DNA from: JACJYE01 sp964432875 | GTDB lineage: Bacteria; Bacteroidota; Bacteroidia; Chitinophagales; Saprospiraceae | DNA: 64,000 bases | Assembly (NCBI GenBank): GCA_964432875.1 | Contig: CAYSPJ010000008.1 | Location: 1-64,000 of the forward strand | Direction of reading: 5' to 3' | Shown: in pieces, positions 8,717 to 16,328 of the stretch | Position numbering within the stretch: the first letter of the stretch is position 1 | Layout: each line of letters opens with the position of its first letter | Position numbers and translations under genes: made by a program | The notes under the pieces: generated by a model | Told to the model about the DNA's origin: nothing | Seen by the model: the letters and a program-made list of their open reading frames with translations, nothing else | Database searches by the model: none

Positions 8717-11053
8717 GTGAACACCACCGATCAACCAGGCCGTATCCCGATATTTTCCCGCGAGGTTGGGGGGCGCATCGCTGTGCTTGCGCTGATGCTA
8801 GGGCTATTAGCCCTACGCTTCCCCGACTTCTTCCAGTACCCCAACAGCCGGGTCATCGAGCCTTATGGCGATGGATATAAGGTGTATGCAGTGATGGAAT
8901 ATCACGCCCGCTGGGACAGCTCCTACACCCGCTTTCAGGGGATGAACTACCCCTACGGCGAACACGTGGTGCCGGCCGATGCCCAGCCGCTCCTTTCCAA
9001 TGCCCTCAAACTAGGCAGCTACTTCTTTGGCGATTTGGCGGGCTATACCCGAGTGGTCCTGCACTTCTCCCTGCTGCTATCCTTGCTGCTATGCGCCTAC
9101 TTCCTCTACCTCATCCTGCACAAGCTCAATATCCCTATATTATGGGCTGTAGCCATCGCCATTGGATTGGCCTTTCTCTCGCCCCAGATCATGCGCATGA
9201 TTTCCCATTATGGCTTGGCGCAGGCGGCGGCTTTGCCAGCTCTGCTCTACCTGTTGCTTCGGCTGGAGGAGACGCATAGCTGGCGCATCAGCATCTGGAT
9301 TGCCCTGACTGTGACGGCCTTTGCGCTCATCCATTTCTACTTTTTCGCCATCATGGCGCTTTTTATCTCCCTATACCACTTCTTCGGCTTTTTGCGCAAA
9401 CCTTCGTCCCGGCGCTTCATGCGCTATGCCTTTCACTACAGTATCCAGATTTTGCTCCCGCTGTTTTTTTTCTACTTCTGGATGAACCATAACGACCTGG
9501 TAACGGACCGTACGCCACAACCCTGGGGTTTTTTCAACTTCCATGCCATCTGGGAGAGTGTTTTCACCTCCCTTACCCAGCCGCATTTTCAATGGCTGGA
9601 TGCGCAGGTCATCAAAATAGAACCGACGGAGGTTGAAGGGCGAGCTTATGTTGGGCTCGTAGCCACGATCGGCACCCTGGTGTTGCTAACGCGCTGGATA
9701 GCAGGCCGCTTCCGAGAGCCTGTCGTGCGCGCTGGCGGGGCCTATCAGGGCTTTCTGAATAAAGCTTTCTGGGCTAGCACCCTGTTGGTATTGTTTTCGT
9801 TTGGCTACCCTTTCACTATACCAGGGCTTGAAGGCTGGCTCGATTATGCCGGCCCGATCCGCCAGTTCCGTTCGGTGGGCCGCTTCAACTGGGCTTTTTA
9901 CTACGTCATCAACCTCATCGCTTTTGCCGAGTTGTGGCGCTGGGTAGAGCGGGCCTCCTGGCGCCAGGCTATTGCCGGGTTAGCCTTGCTGCTCCTGGGC
10001 TTCGAGGCCTATCATTTTTGCACCACCCCCGACCTGCGCCTGGACGAGGTAAGGGAGTTGCAGCCCGGCCAGCGCTATACGGATATTGAAGGTATTAATT
10101 ACCGAGATTTCCAGGCTTTGCTCACCGTTCCTTACTTCAATATCGGCTCTGACAACCTCTGGTATCATGGCGAAGGGGAAATCGTACCCCGCTCGCTCAC
10201 CCTTTCTACCCAGAGCGGCCTACCCACCACCAGCGCCATGCTCACCCGCACTTCCTTATCCCAGACGCTTAAACAGGCGCAGCTGGTATTAGAGCCTTAT
10301 CGCCTGCCCCGCATCCTCGAAGATTTCCCCAATCAAAAACCGCTGCTGCTGATGGTAGCCAACCATCAATTCGAACAGCAAAAAGAAAAATACCAGCATC
10401 TCCTGGACGGTACGCAGCTGCTACACGAAACCGATGCCTATCAGCTTTTCCGCCTGCCGCTGCAAGCCTTTAGCGAACGCATCGCTGCCCGAACTCTGGC
10501 CATCAGCCAAACCATTGCCCAGGATACGCTTTCGCTCCACCCGCATGGGGCTTTCCTCTCCAGGGATACTGCCCAGGATTTTTATTACTTCGGGCTGGAT
10601 AGCCTGAGCGCTAGCAAAACCTACCGCGGCAAGGGCGGTTTTGAATTCCCTGGCGCAGAAAAAAGCCTCCTTTATGATGGGCCGATGCCCCGGCAGCTAG
10701 CCGGTGGGTGGTATATCTTGTCTTTCTGGCTATATTTGCAGGAAGACATGGCCGGCCGTTCCTTCCTGGAAATTGAAGAGTACGCGCCCGCCAGCGGCGA
10801 AGGCGTCAACCGGCAGGCCCATCAAGTCTATTATAACCTCAAAGCCCTGGATGACGACGACTGGGGGCTTTTAGAATTCCTCATTGTACCAGCGCGCGAG
10901 GATACACACTTCCGGGTAATTATCCACAACCCAGAGATGGGCAAACGGCAGCTGCATCTCGACGAACTGCTCATCAGGCCAGAAAGCTCCGAGGTTTATC
11001 AGCAGGGAGCAGGCTTTGTGTGGAAAAACAACCGCTGGTATCCTGTAGACTAA
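8717..11053 (+). CDS. Large polytopic membrane protein, YfhO/GT-C-like
   Basis: About 778 residues from the proposed GTG start; the longer frame from ATG 8654 would begin upstream of the promoter box. The first 470 residues hold about ten hydrophobic segments with short loops. The first large extracytoplasmic loop carries acidic residues (EPYGDGYKVY, GMNYPYGEHVVPAD), the layout of GT-C glycosyltransferases and YfhO-type membrane proteins. The last 300 residues are soluble and probably face the periplasm. They contain a beta-rich segment near the C-terminus (WYILSFWLYLQED) like a carbohydrate-binding sandwich. The substrate is unknown and the assignment is by architecture only. Confidence 0.75.
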   Translation: MNTTDQPGRIPIFSREVGGRIAVLALMLGLLALRFPDFFQYPNSRVIEPYGDGYKVYAVMEYHARWDSSYTRFQGMNYPYGEHVVPADAQPLLSNALKLGSYFFGDLAGYTRVVLHFSLLLSLLLCAYFLYLILHKLNIPILWAVAIAIGLAFLSPQIMRMISHYGLAQAAALPALLYLLLRLEETHSWRISIWIALTVTAFALIHFYFFAIMALFISLYHFFGFLRKPSSRRFMRYAFHYSIQILLPLFFFYFWMNHNDLVTDRTPQPWGFFNFHAIWESVFTSLTQPHFQWLDAQVIKIEPTEVEGRAYVGLVATIGTLVLLTRWIAGRFREPVVRAGGAYQGFLNKAFWASTLLVLFSFGYPFTIPGLEGWLDYAGPIRQFRSVGRFNWAFYYVINLIAFAELWRWVERASWRQAIAGLALLLLGFEAYHFCTTPDLRLDEVRELQPGQRYTDIEGINYRDFQALLTVPYFNIGSDNLWYHGEGEIVPRSLTLSTQSGLPTTSAMLTRTSLSQTLKQAQLVLEPYRLPRILEDFPNQKPLLLMVANHQFEQQKEKYQHLLDGTQLLHETDAYQLFRLPLQAFSERIAARTLAISQTIAQDTLSLHPHGAFLSRDTAQDFYYFGLDSLSASKTYRGKGGFEFPGAEKSLLYDGPMPRQLAGGWYILSFWLYLQEDMAGRSFLEIEEYAPASGEGVNRQAHQVYYNLKALDDDDWGLLEFLIVPAREDTHFRVIIHNPEMGKRQLHLDELLIRPESSEVYQQGAGFVWKNNRWYPVD

Positions 11054-11065
11054 CAATTTGGTGCT

Positions 11066-11073
11066 TATCTTTG
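11066..11073 (+). promoter_or_regulatory. -7 box of the dihydroorotase-like gene
   Basis: TATCTTTG, 15 bases before the ATG at 11089. This supports that ATG rather than the in-frame ATG at 11020, which lies inside the preceding gene. Confidence 0.7.
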
Positions 11074-11088
11074 CAAAAATCCCCAAGC

Positions 11089-12363
11089 ATGGATTTGTTG
11101 ATTAAAAACGCAAACATTATCAACCCCAATGGTGCCTACCATGGCACCCAACAGGATATCTTCATCCGCGAGGGGCAAATCGAAGCGGTCGGAACGGGCT
11201 TGACCGCTAAGGACACGCCGGTAATAGAGGGCGAACAGTTGTGCGTATCGATGGGCTGGATGGACCTGGGTACCCAAATCGGCGACCCGGGCTATGAACA
11301 GCGCGAGAGCTTGCATACGGCAGCAGCAGCAGCAGCAGCGGGAGGCTTTACCGCTATTGCCTGCCAACCCAATACGAACCCGGCTATCCATTCCAAATCG
11401 GAGGTGTTGTACATTAAAAACAACACCCGGGAAATGGCCACTGCTTTTTACCCTATCGGTGCCATCTCCCGCAATTGTGCCGGCAAAGAGTTCACGGAGA
11501 TGATCGACATGCAGGCCGCTGGTGCCGTAGCTTTCTCCGATGGCAAAAAAACGCTGCAGCACAGCGGCATGATGCTGCGCGCCCTCCAATACGTGCGCGC
11601 ATTCAATGGGCTGGTCATCAATCAGCCACTCGATCAGGATATCGCTGGGGAGGGGCTGCTGAACGAGGGCTATACCTCTACTTCGCTAGGCCTGCGGGGG
11701 ATCCCCTCCATCGCTGAGGAAATCATGGTACAGCGCGATCTGCACCTACTGGAATATACCGGCAGCCGCTTGCACCTCTCCGGCTTGTCCACTGCCGGGG
11801 CGGTGGAAATGGTGCGCCGAGCCAAATCTCAAGGGTTGAAGGTGACCGCCTCGGTTGCCGCCATCAACCTCGCTTTTGATGATGCGGCATTGGAAGGCTT
11901 CGATGTAAACTTCAAAGTGTTGCCCCCTTTGCGCAGCCGGGCCGACCAGGCCGCCCTGCGTGCTGGACTGCTCGACGGTACCATCGACGCTATCCACTCC
12001 AACCACTTGCCCCTGGAAGAGGAATTAAAAAAGGTAGAATTCCCTTATGCCAGCTTTGGCGCTATTGGGCTGGAAAGCATGTACGCTCTTTGCAAGACCT
12101 TCCTTGGGGATTGGTTAAGCGACGAGTTGTTTGTGGAAAAAGCCGCCATTGCACCCCGAAAAATCCTGGGCTTGCCTATGCCCGCCCTCGAGCTGGGCCA
12201 GCCCGCAGAGCTAACGGTTTTTAGCCCCGCCCAAAAATGGGTTTACCACCGGGAGCAGGGCTACTCCCGCTCGCACAACTCGCCTTTCTTCGGCCAGCAG
12301 TTCACTGGCCGGCCGCTGGCGATCATCAATCGCAATTTGTCGTTTATCCATAGCAATACATAG
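11089..12363 (+). CDS. Dihydroorotase-like amidohydrolase without metal ligands (probable pseudo-enzyme)
   Basis: 424 residues with the full class I dihydroorotase layout: QPNTNP, SLGLRGIPSIAEE, GAIGLESMYAL. However, the catalytic sites are altered. The HxH of the first strand is replaced by GTQIGDPG (residues 61-68). The H-A-E-D segment reads INQPLD, the HxxH-type strand reads RLHLSGLST, and the TDHAPH segment reads HSNHLP. All expected zinc-binding His and Asp positions are therefore changed. In other bacteria inactive dihydroorotases assemble with aspartate transcarbamoylase, and a similar role is plausible here (inference). Comparable degenerate forms are, as far as I know, common in Bacteroidota beside a canonical enzyme. 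A run of seven alanines lies at residues 78-84. Confidence 0.85.
   Translation: MDLLIKNANIINPNGAYHGTQQDIFIREGQIEAVGTGLTAKDTPVIEGEQLCVSMGWMDLGTQIGDPGYEQRESLHTAAAAAAAGGFTAIACQPNTNPAIHSKSEVLYIKNNTREMATAFYPIGAISRNCAGKEFTEMIDMQAAGAVAFSDGKKTLQHSGMMLRALQYVRAFNGLVINQPLDQDIAGEGLLNEGYTSTSLGLRGIPSIAEEIMVQRDLHLLEYTGSRLHLSGLSTAGAVEMVRRAKSQGLKVTASVAAINLAFDDAALEGFDVNFKVLPPLRSRADQAALRAGLLDGTIDAIHSNHLPLEEELKKVEFPYASFGAIGLESMYALCKTFLGDWLSDELFVEKAAIAPRKILGLPMPALELGQPAELTVFSPAQKWVYHREQGYSRSHNSPFFGQQFTGRPLAIINRNLSFIHSNT
11320..11337 (+). repeat. (GCA)6 microsatellite inside a coding region
   Basis: Six GCA codons followed by GCG encode seven consecutive alanines in the dihydroorotase-like protein. Slippage in triplets would keep the frame. 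Confidence 0.85.
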
Positions 12364-12435
12364 AAAAAAACTCCCTTGCAGCCTATTTTCCCTGCAACTT
12401 CTGCTCCTATTATTCACTAATAAAACCCTCTTCTA

Positions 12436-13014
12436 ATGAGTACACTTGACAATCTGAACGAAACGAATCAGCCATCCAATGTTTCACCCTGGCCGGGAGC
12501 CTTGCGCTATGGCTTGATTACCGGGATGGCGCTGGTAGCCATTTCCTTGCTCCTGAGCCTCGCGGGCGTCGTGGACCCGACCAACCAGAGCAACCCTGGC
12601 AACTGGCTGGCCAGTATCTTTTCTTATGCCATCATGATAACGGGCATGGCCATGGCAGTCAAAAACCATCGCGACAATGAGTTGGGCCGTTACATCAGCT
12701 TCGGACGTTCTTTTCTGGTGGGCTTCATCGTCATTATCGTGGCATCCGTGCTGTCGCTAGTGTACACCTACGTCTATTTCACCGTCATCGACCCTGGCAT
12801 GCTGGAGTCTATCCTGGAAGCATCACGCGATCAGATGATCGAGCAGCGCGGCCTTTCCGAAGAAGACGCTGATCAGGCCATGGCTATGACTAGCTTTATG
12901 TTTACCCCGGGCATGATGGCACTTATTGGGACGCTGGGCTCGGCTTTATTCGGGGCTATTTTTGCCCTCATCGTCGCTGCTATCATGAAACGCAACCCAC
13001 CGGAGGCATTTTAA
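12436..13014 (+). CDS. DUF4199 family membrane protein
   Basis: 192 residues with four predicted transmembrane segments. Family features are the early RYGLITGMALV helix, KNHRDNELGRYISFGRSFLVG around residues 75-95, a DPGMLE motif after the third helix, and a last helix followed by a short basic tail (MKRNPPEAF). DUF4199 proteins are small Bacteroidota membrane proteins without a known function. A paralogue follows directly (13068). The start is the only ATG placing the first helix normally. Confidence 0.85.
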   Translation: MSTLDNLNETNQPSNVSPWPGALRYGLITGMALVAISLLLSLAGVVDPTNQSNPGNWLASIFSYAIMITGMAMAVKNHRDNELGRYISFGRSFLVGFIVIIVASVLSLVYTYVYFTVIDPGMLESILEASRDQMIEQRGLSEEDADQAMAMTSFMFTPGMMALIGTLGSALFGAIFALIVAAIMKRNPPEAF

Positions 13015-13038
13015 GGAGGCGCTTTTAAGCTTTTGTGC

Positions 13039-13046
13039 TATTTTTG
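13039..13046 (+). promoter_or_regulatory. -7 box between the two DUF4199 genes
   Basis: TATTTTTG, 21 bases before the ATG at 13068. It makes that ATG the likely start and gives the second DUF4199 gene its own promoter. Confidence 0.6.
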
Positions 13047-13067
13047 CATTTCATAAATAGCACTTTC

Positions 13068-13571
13068 ATGCCGAAGAACACCGCCGTCAGATACGGCTTA
13101 ATAGCAGGGATAGGCATCGTGGCCTACTTCCTGCTATTTTATAGCATCAATGCCCGCCTGCTGTTCAACCCCTGGGTATATTGGGCCTCCCTGGGCGTCT
13201 ATTTGGCGCTGATGTGGAAAGCGCTGCAAGATCAACAACAGGCGGCCAAAGGGCCACTACCTTTCAAGGAGGGCTTGCGCACAGCCTTCCTCATCTTCGT
13301 TATCGCCAATCTCATCTATTATCTATTCTATTACCTCCTCTTCGGCCTGCTGGACCCAAGCCTGGTGGAGCTGCAAAAAGAGGTGATGCTGGAAAGCCTG
13401 GAACAATCCCGCAGCTTGTTGTCTGAAGAACAACGGGAGGAAATGCTCCGGTCACTGGAAAACGGAGAGTTGGATATCACCCCCGGCAAGGTGTTTTTTA
13501 CTTTTGTACGCAGCCTCATTAGCGGCTTCGTGCTTTCTGCCGGGCTGGCAGCCCTGGTCAATCGGATGTAG
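13068..13571 (+). CDS. Second DUF4199-type membrane protein
   Basis: 167 residues from the ATG after the -7 box; an upstream in-frame start at 13035 would begin before the box. It parallels its neighbour: RYGLIAGIGIVAYF first helix, a second helix, a PFKEGLRTAFLIF segment where the neighbour has GRYISFGRSFLVG, a DPSLVELQKE motif after the third helix, an acidic amphipathic stretch (LLSEEQREEM) and a last helix. The similarity suggests an old tandem duplication. No function is known. Confidence 0.8.
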   Translation: MPKNTAVRYGLIAGIGIVAYFLLFYSINARLLFNPWVYWASLGVYLALMWKALQDQQQAAKGPLPFKEGLRTAFLIFVIANLIYYLFYYLLFGLLDPSLVELQKEVMLESLEQSRSLLSEEQREEMLRSLENGELDITPGKVFFTFVRSLISGFVLSAGLAALVNRM

Positions 13572-13640
13572 TTTTCGGGCAGCACAAGCGGGGGGCTATG
13601 GAATTACTTGAAAAAATGCTTTTTACATACGACCAACAAC

Positions 13641-14576
13641 ATGGATTTATCAATCGTCATCCCCCTTTTCAATGAAGAGGAATCACTGCCGGAACTGGAA
13701 GCCTGGATACGCCGGGTAGCCGAAGGGCAAGGCTATGCCTACGAAATCCTCATGATTGATGACGGCAGCAAGGACGGCTCCTGGGGGGTCATCAAACAAT
13801 TGTCCGAGGCAGACCCTAGGGTGCGAGGCATCAAATTCCGGCGCAACTACGGCAAATCGGCAGCGCTGAATATCGGCTTCCAGGCTTGCAAAGGTAAAGT
13901 GGTCATCACCATGGACGCCGATCTGCAAGATAGCCCCGATGAGATCCCCGAACTCTACCAGATGATCAGCGAGGGAGGTTTCGACATGGTATCCGGCTGG
14001 AAAAAGAAACGGCTCGACCCGGTTTTCAGCAAAAACCTGCCCAGCAAGTTTTATAATTGGACGGCGCGCAAGATGACGGGGATCAAATTACACGACTTCA
14101 ACTGCGGGTTGAAAGCCTATCGCAGTGCGGTGGTGAAAAGCATCGAGGTTTATGGTGATATGCACCGCTACATCCCCGTGCTGGCCAAATGGGCGGGCTT
14201 CAAGCGCATCGGGGAAAAAGTAGTGCAACACCAAGAGCGCAAGTATGGGGAGACGAAATTTGGCATGGAACGCTTCATCCGCGGCCCGCTGGATCTGATG
14301 TCGGTCATATTCATCTCCAAATTCGGCAAGCGGCCCATGCATTTCTTTGGTACCTGGGGCCTGGTTTTCTTCTTGCTCGGCTTTATTATCCTGGTTTACC
14401 TCAGCATCGCCAAACTAATTTACCAGGCTTACGGCATTGCCGATCGGCCTTTGTTCTATTTTGGCATCCTTACCCTGATCATCGGCACCCAGCTATTCGT
14501 CACTGGTTTTCTGGCCGAGCTGGTGAGCCGCAATGCACCCGACCGGAATCATTATTTGGTGGAGGAGGAAATCTAG
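13641..14576 (+). CDS. Family 2 glycosyltransferase, dolichol/polyprenyl-phosphate-mannose-synthase-like
   Basis: 311 residues. The N-terminal GT-A domain begins MDLSIVIPLFNEEESLP, with the nucleotide site MIDDGSKDGS (residues 39-47) and the DxD motif in MDADLQDSPD (D92, D94). Two C-terminal hydrophobic segments (about 235-260 and 270-295) anchor it in the membrane, as in bacterial DPM1/GtrB-like enzymes that load a sugar onto a polyprenyl phosphate. The ATG at 13641 fits the fold exactly; the longer frame would need a TTG at 13608. Sugar and acceptor cannot be told from sequence. The gene is convergent with the M28 peptidase. Confidence 0.9.
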   Translation: MDLSIVIPLFNEEESLPELEAWIRRVAEGQGYAYEILMIDDGSKDGSWGVIKQLSEADPRVRGIKFRRNYGKSAALNIGFQACKGKVVITMDADLQDSPDEIPELYQMISEGGFDMVSGWKKKRLDPVFSKNLPSKFYNWTARKMTGIKLHDFNCGLKAYRSAVVKSIEVYGDMHRYIPVLAKWAGFKRIGEKVVQHQERKYGETKFGMERFIRGPLDLMSVIFISKFGKRPMHFFGTWGLVFFLLGFIILVYLSIAKLIYQAYGIADRPLFYFGILTLIIGTQLFVTGFLAELVSRNAPDRNHYLVEEEI

Positions 14577-14583
14577 GGCCGTC

Positions 14584-14624
14584 CGCTCATTGGGCAGTGG
14601 CGGATCGCTGCTGCCCAATGAGCG
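14584..14624. terminator. Perfect 14-base stem between convergent genes
   Basis: CGCTCATTGGGCAG and CTGCCCAATGAGCG form a perfect stem with a 13-base loop, 8 bases after one stop and 7 before the other. There is no T tract on either strand, but the position fits a bidirectional terminator. Confidence 0.6.
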
Positions 14625-14630
14625 AAGTGC

Positions 14631-16145
14631 CTAGCGTCCATACAACTCTTTACCGGCTTCCTCGTACTTATCACCCTTGGCCCACCAGGGGCGTTGCTCC
14701 CAATCAGCGATTAGGCGGGCGATGCGGGCATAGGCGCTGGAATATTTGTGCAAGTAGTCAAAATCGATGGTATCCGGGTTATCGCCGGGCTGGTGGTAGT
14801 ATTTGGAGATTGCTTCGTCGAAGGCCGTGGTGCCAGGGCTGATATTGATCGCCGGCACACCTTTCAGGGCGAAAGAGACGTTGTCGGAGCGGTCGTACAG
14901 CCCCTGTTCCGGAGCTGGGTTGGGGAAGACATCCAAACCAAAGACATTGGCCCCCGACTCGGTGAGGGCATCTATGCCGGTGCGGCCATGGCCGATGACG
15001 GAGAGGTAAGACACATCGTTGTAACCCGCACCGTCCGTATTGAGGTTGAAGATGGTCTTATTCAGCGGGATAAGCGGGTTATCAGCATAATAGCGGCTGC
15101 CCAGCAAGCCCAACTCTTCGCCGGTAAGCGCCAACAGGATGACCGAGCGGCGCGGCGGCTGCCGGGACAGGGCTTTGGCGGCGGCCAACAAAGCCGTTGT
15201 GCCCATGGCGTTGTCGCGGGCTCCGTTGAAGATGCTATCTTCTGGCGTATAGGGCATACCGCCGTTTTTACCAGTACCGACGTGGTCGTAGTGCGCGCTG
15301 AGCAGGAGGTACTCATCCCGTAGTTCAGGGTCGCTGCCCGGGATGATGCCGATGACGTTTTGCGAAGGCATGGGCAGGCGAGAAAAGCCTTTGCTATTGA
15401 GCTCAGCTTTCAGCCTCTTGCCTTCCTGCAGCCGTTGGATGTTGTCGTCCTTTGCCTCTGCCTTCAGCCAACCATAAATAATGGGCTGCCCCCCAGCCTC
15501 CGGTTGGGCCAGGGAGAGCGTTTCTTTATTAAAAAAAGAGAGGAAAAAGCCCCAGGGGAATTGCAAGCGATACAGCTCAATCAGACCCGCTGCGCCTTTT
15601 TGCCGAGCGATTTCCTGCTTTTTGCCGATGGAGGTGAAGACCGTCATCATATCGCTATTCTCCGGCGTACCCGGCAGCACAAAGACGATTTTCCCTTTCA
15701 CATCCAAGCCTTTATAATCATCGTAACCTGATTTCTCATCGGCCCACCCGTGGTTGGCAAATACTGCCTCGGTTTTGAGGCCATCGGCATTGCCCAGCAT
15801 AATCAGCATATTGTCGCCCTGGCGGTATTCGCTTTTGTTGAGCAGCAGGCGGGCTTCAGTGGGCGGGGAAGTGGCTTCAAACGCAATGGGCTGGAAATAG
15901 CCCTTTGCGCCTGGCGCTTGAGCTAGCCCGAGGGCTTCAAACTGAACGGCGATATAACGGGCGGCAATATTGTTGCCTGGCTCGCCAGTACGGCGGCCCT
16001 GCAGCTCATCCGAAGCCAGGAAGCGCAAGTGGGCTTCCAACTCGGATTTTTCCAGCTCAAACTCGGGCAATGCCCGGCTGCTTTGGGCAAGCAAGCTGAA
16101 AGACCATAGGAATATTAAAAACAAAAGGGACAGGAACTGCTTCAT
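14631..16145 (-). CDS. Exported M28 family zinc peptidase
   Basis: 504 residues from the ATG giving the signal peptide MKQFLSLLFLIFLWSFSLLA; a second ATG lies 4 codons upstream. The mature protein has the M28 fold with a protease-associated (PA-like) insert in the first half. Metal and catalytic motifs are LLSAHYDHVG (His, Asp), GARDNAMGT (bridging Asp), LTGEELGLLGS (general base and metal Glu), NTDGAGYND (Asp) and YYHQPGDNPDTID (His). All five metal positions appear intact. Such enzymes are aminopeptidases or carboxypeptidases of the periplasm or outside the cell. The gene is convergent with the glycosyltransferase and divergent from the TonB receptor. Confidence 0.92.
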   Translation of the reverse strand: MKQFLSLLFLIFLWSFSLLAQSSRALPEFELEKSELEAHLRFLASDELQGRRTGEPGNNIAARYIAVQFEALGLAQAPGAKGYFQPIAFEATSPPTEARLLLNKSEYRQGDNMLIMLGNADGLKTEAVFANHGWADEKSGYDDYKGLDVKGKIVFVLPGTPENSDMMTVFTSIGKKQEIARQKGAAGLIELYRLQFPWGFFLSFFNKETLSLAQPEAGGQPIIYGWLKAEAKDDNIQRLQEGKRLKAELNSKGFSRLPMPSQNVIGIIPGSDPELRDEYLLLSAHYDHVGTGKNGGMPYTPEDSIFNGARDNAMGTTALLAAAKALSRQPPRRSVILLALTGEELGLLGSRYYADNPLIPLNKTIFNLNTDGAGYNDVSYLSVIGHGRTGIDALTESGANVFGLDVFPNPAPEQGLYDRSDNVSFALKGVPAINISPGTTAFDEAISKYYHQPGDNPDTIDFDYLHKYSSAYARIARLIADWEQRPWWAKGDKYEEAGKELYGR

Positions 16146-16328
16146 GATTTTAATCAATTTTCACGCAAAGTAAACACCAGAAGATGAAAGCGGGCAGGTT
16201 TTCTACCAAAACCAAACAAATAAAGATGAACTGTTAAGAACGTTTAACACTAAAAATCTGCCTCAGTTGTATTTATTGTTTTGAAATGCCGATTAAAAGC
16301 TGGTAATTTGGTGAAATATTGTGCCTAC

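Noticed and set aside
16281..16328. Extended start of the TonB receptor
   Set aside because: The added residues precede a perfect signal peptide beginning at the ATG at 16329.
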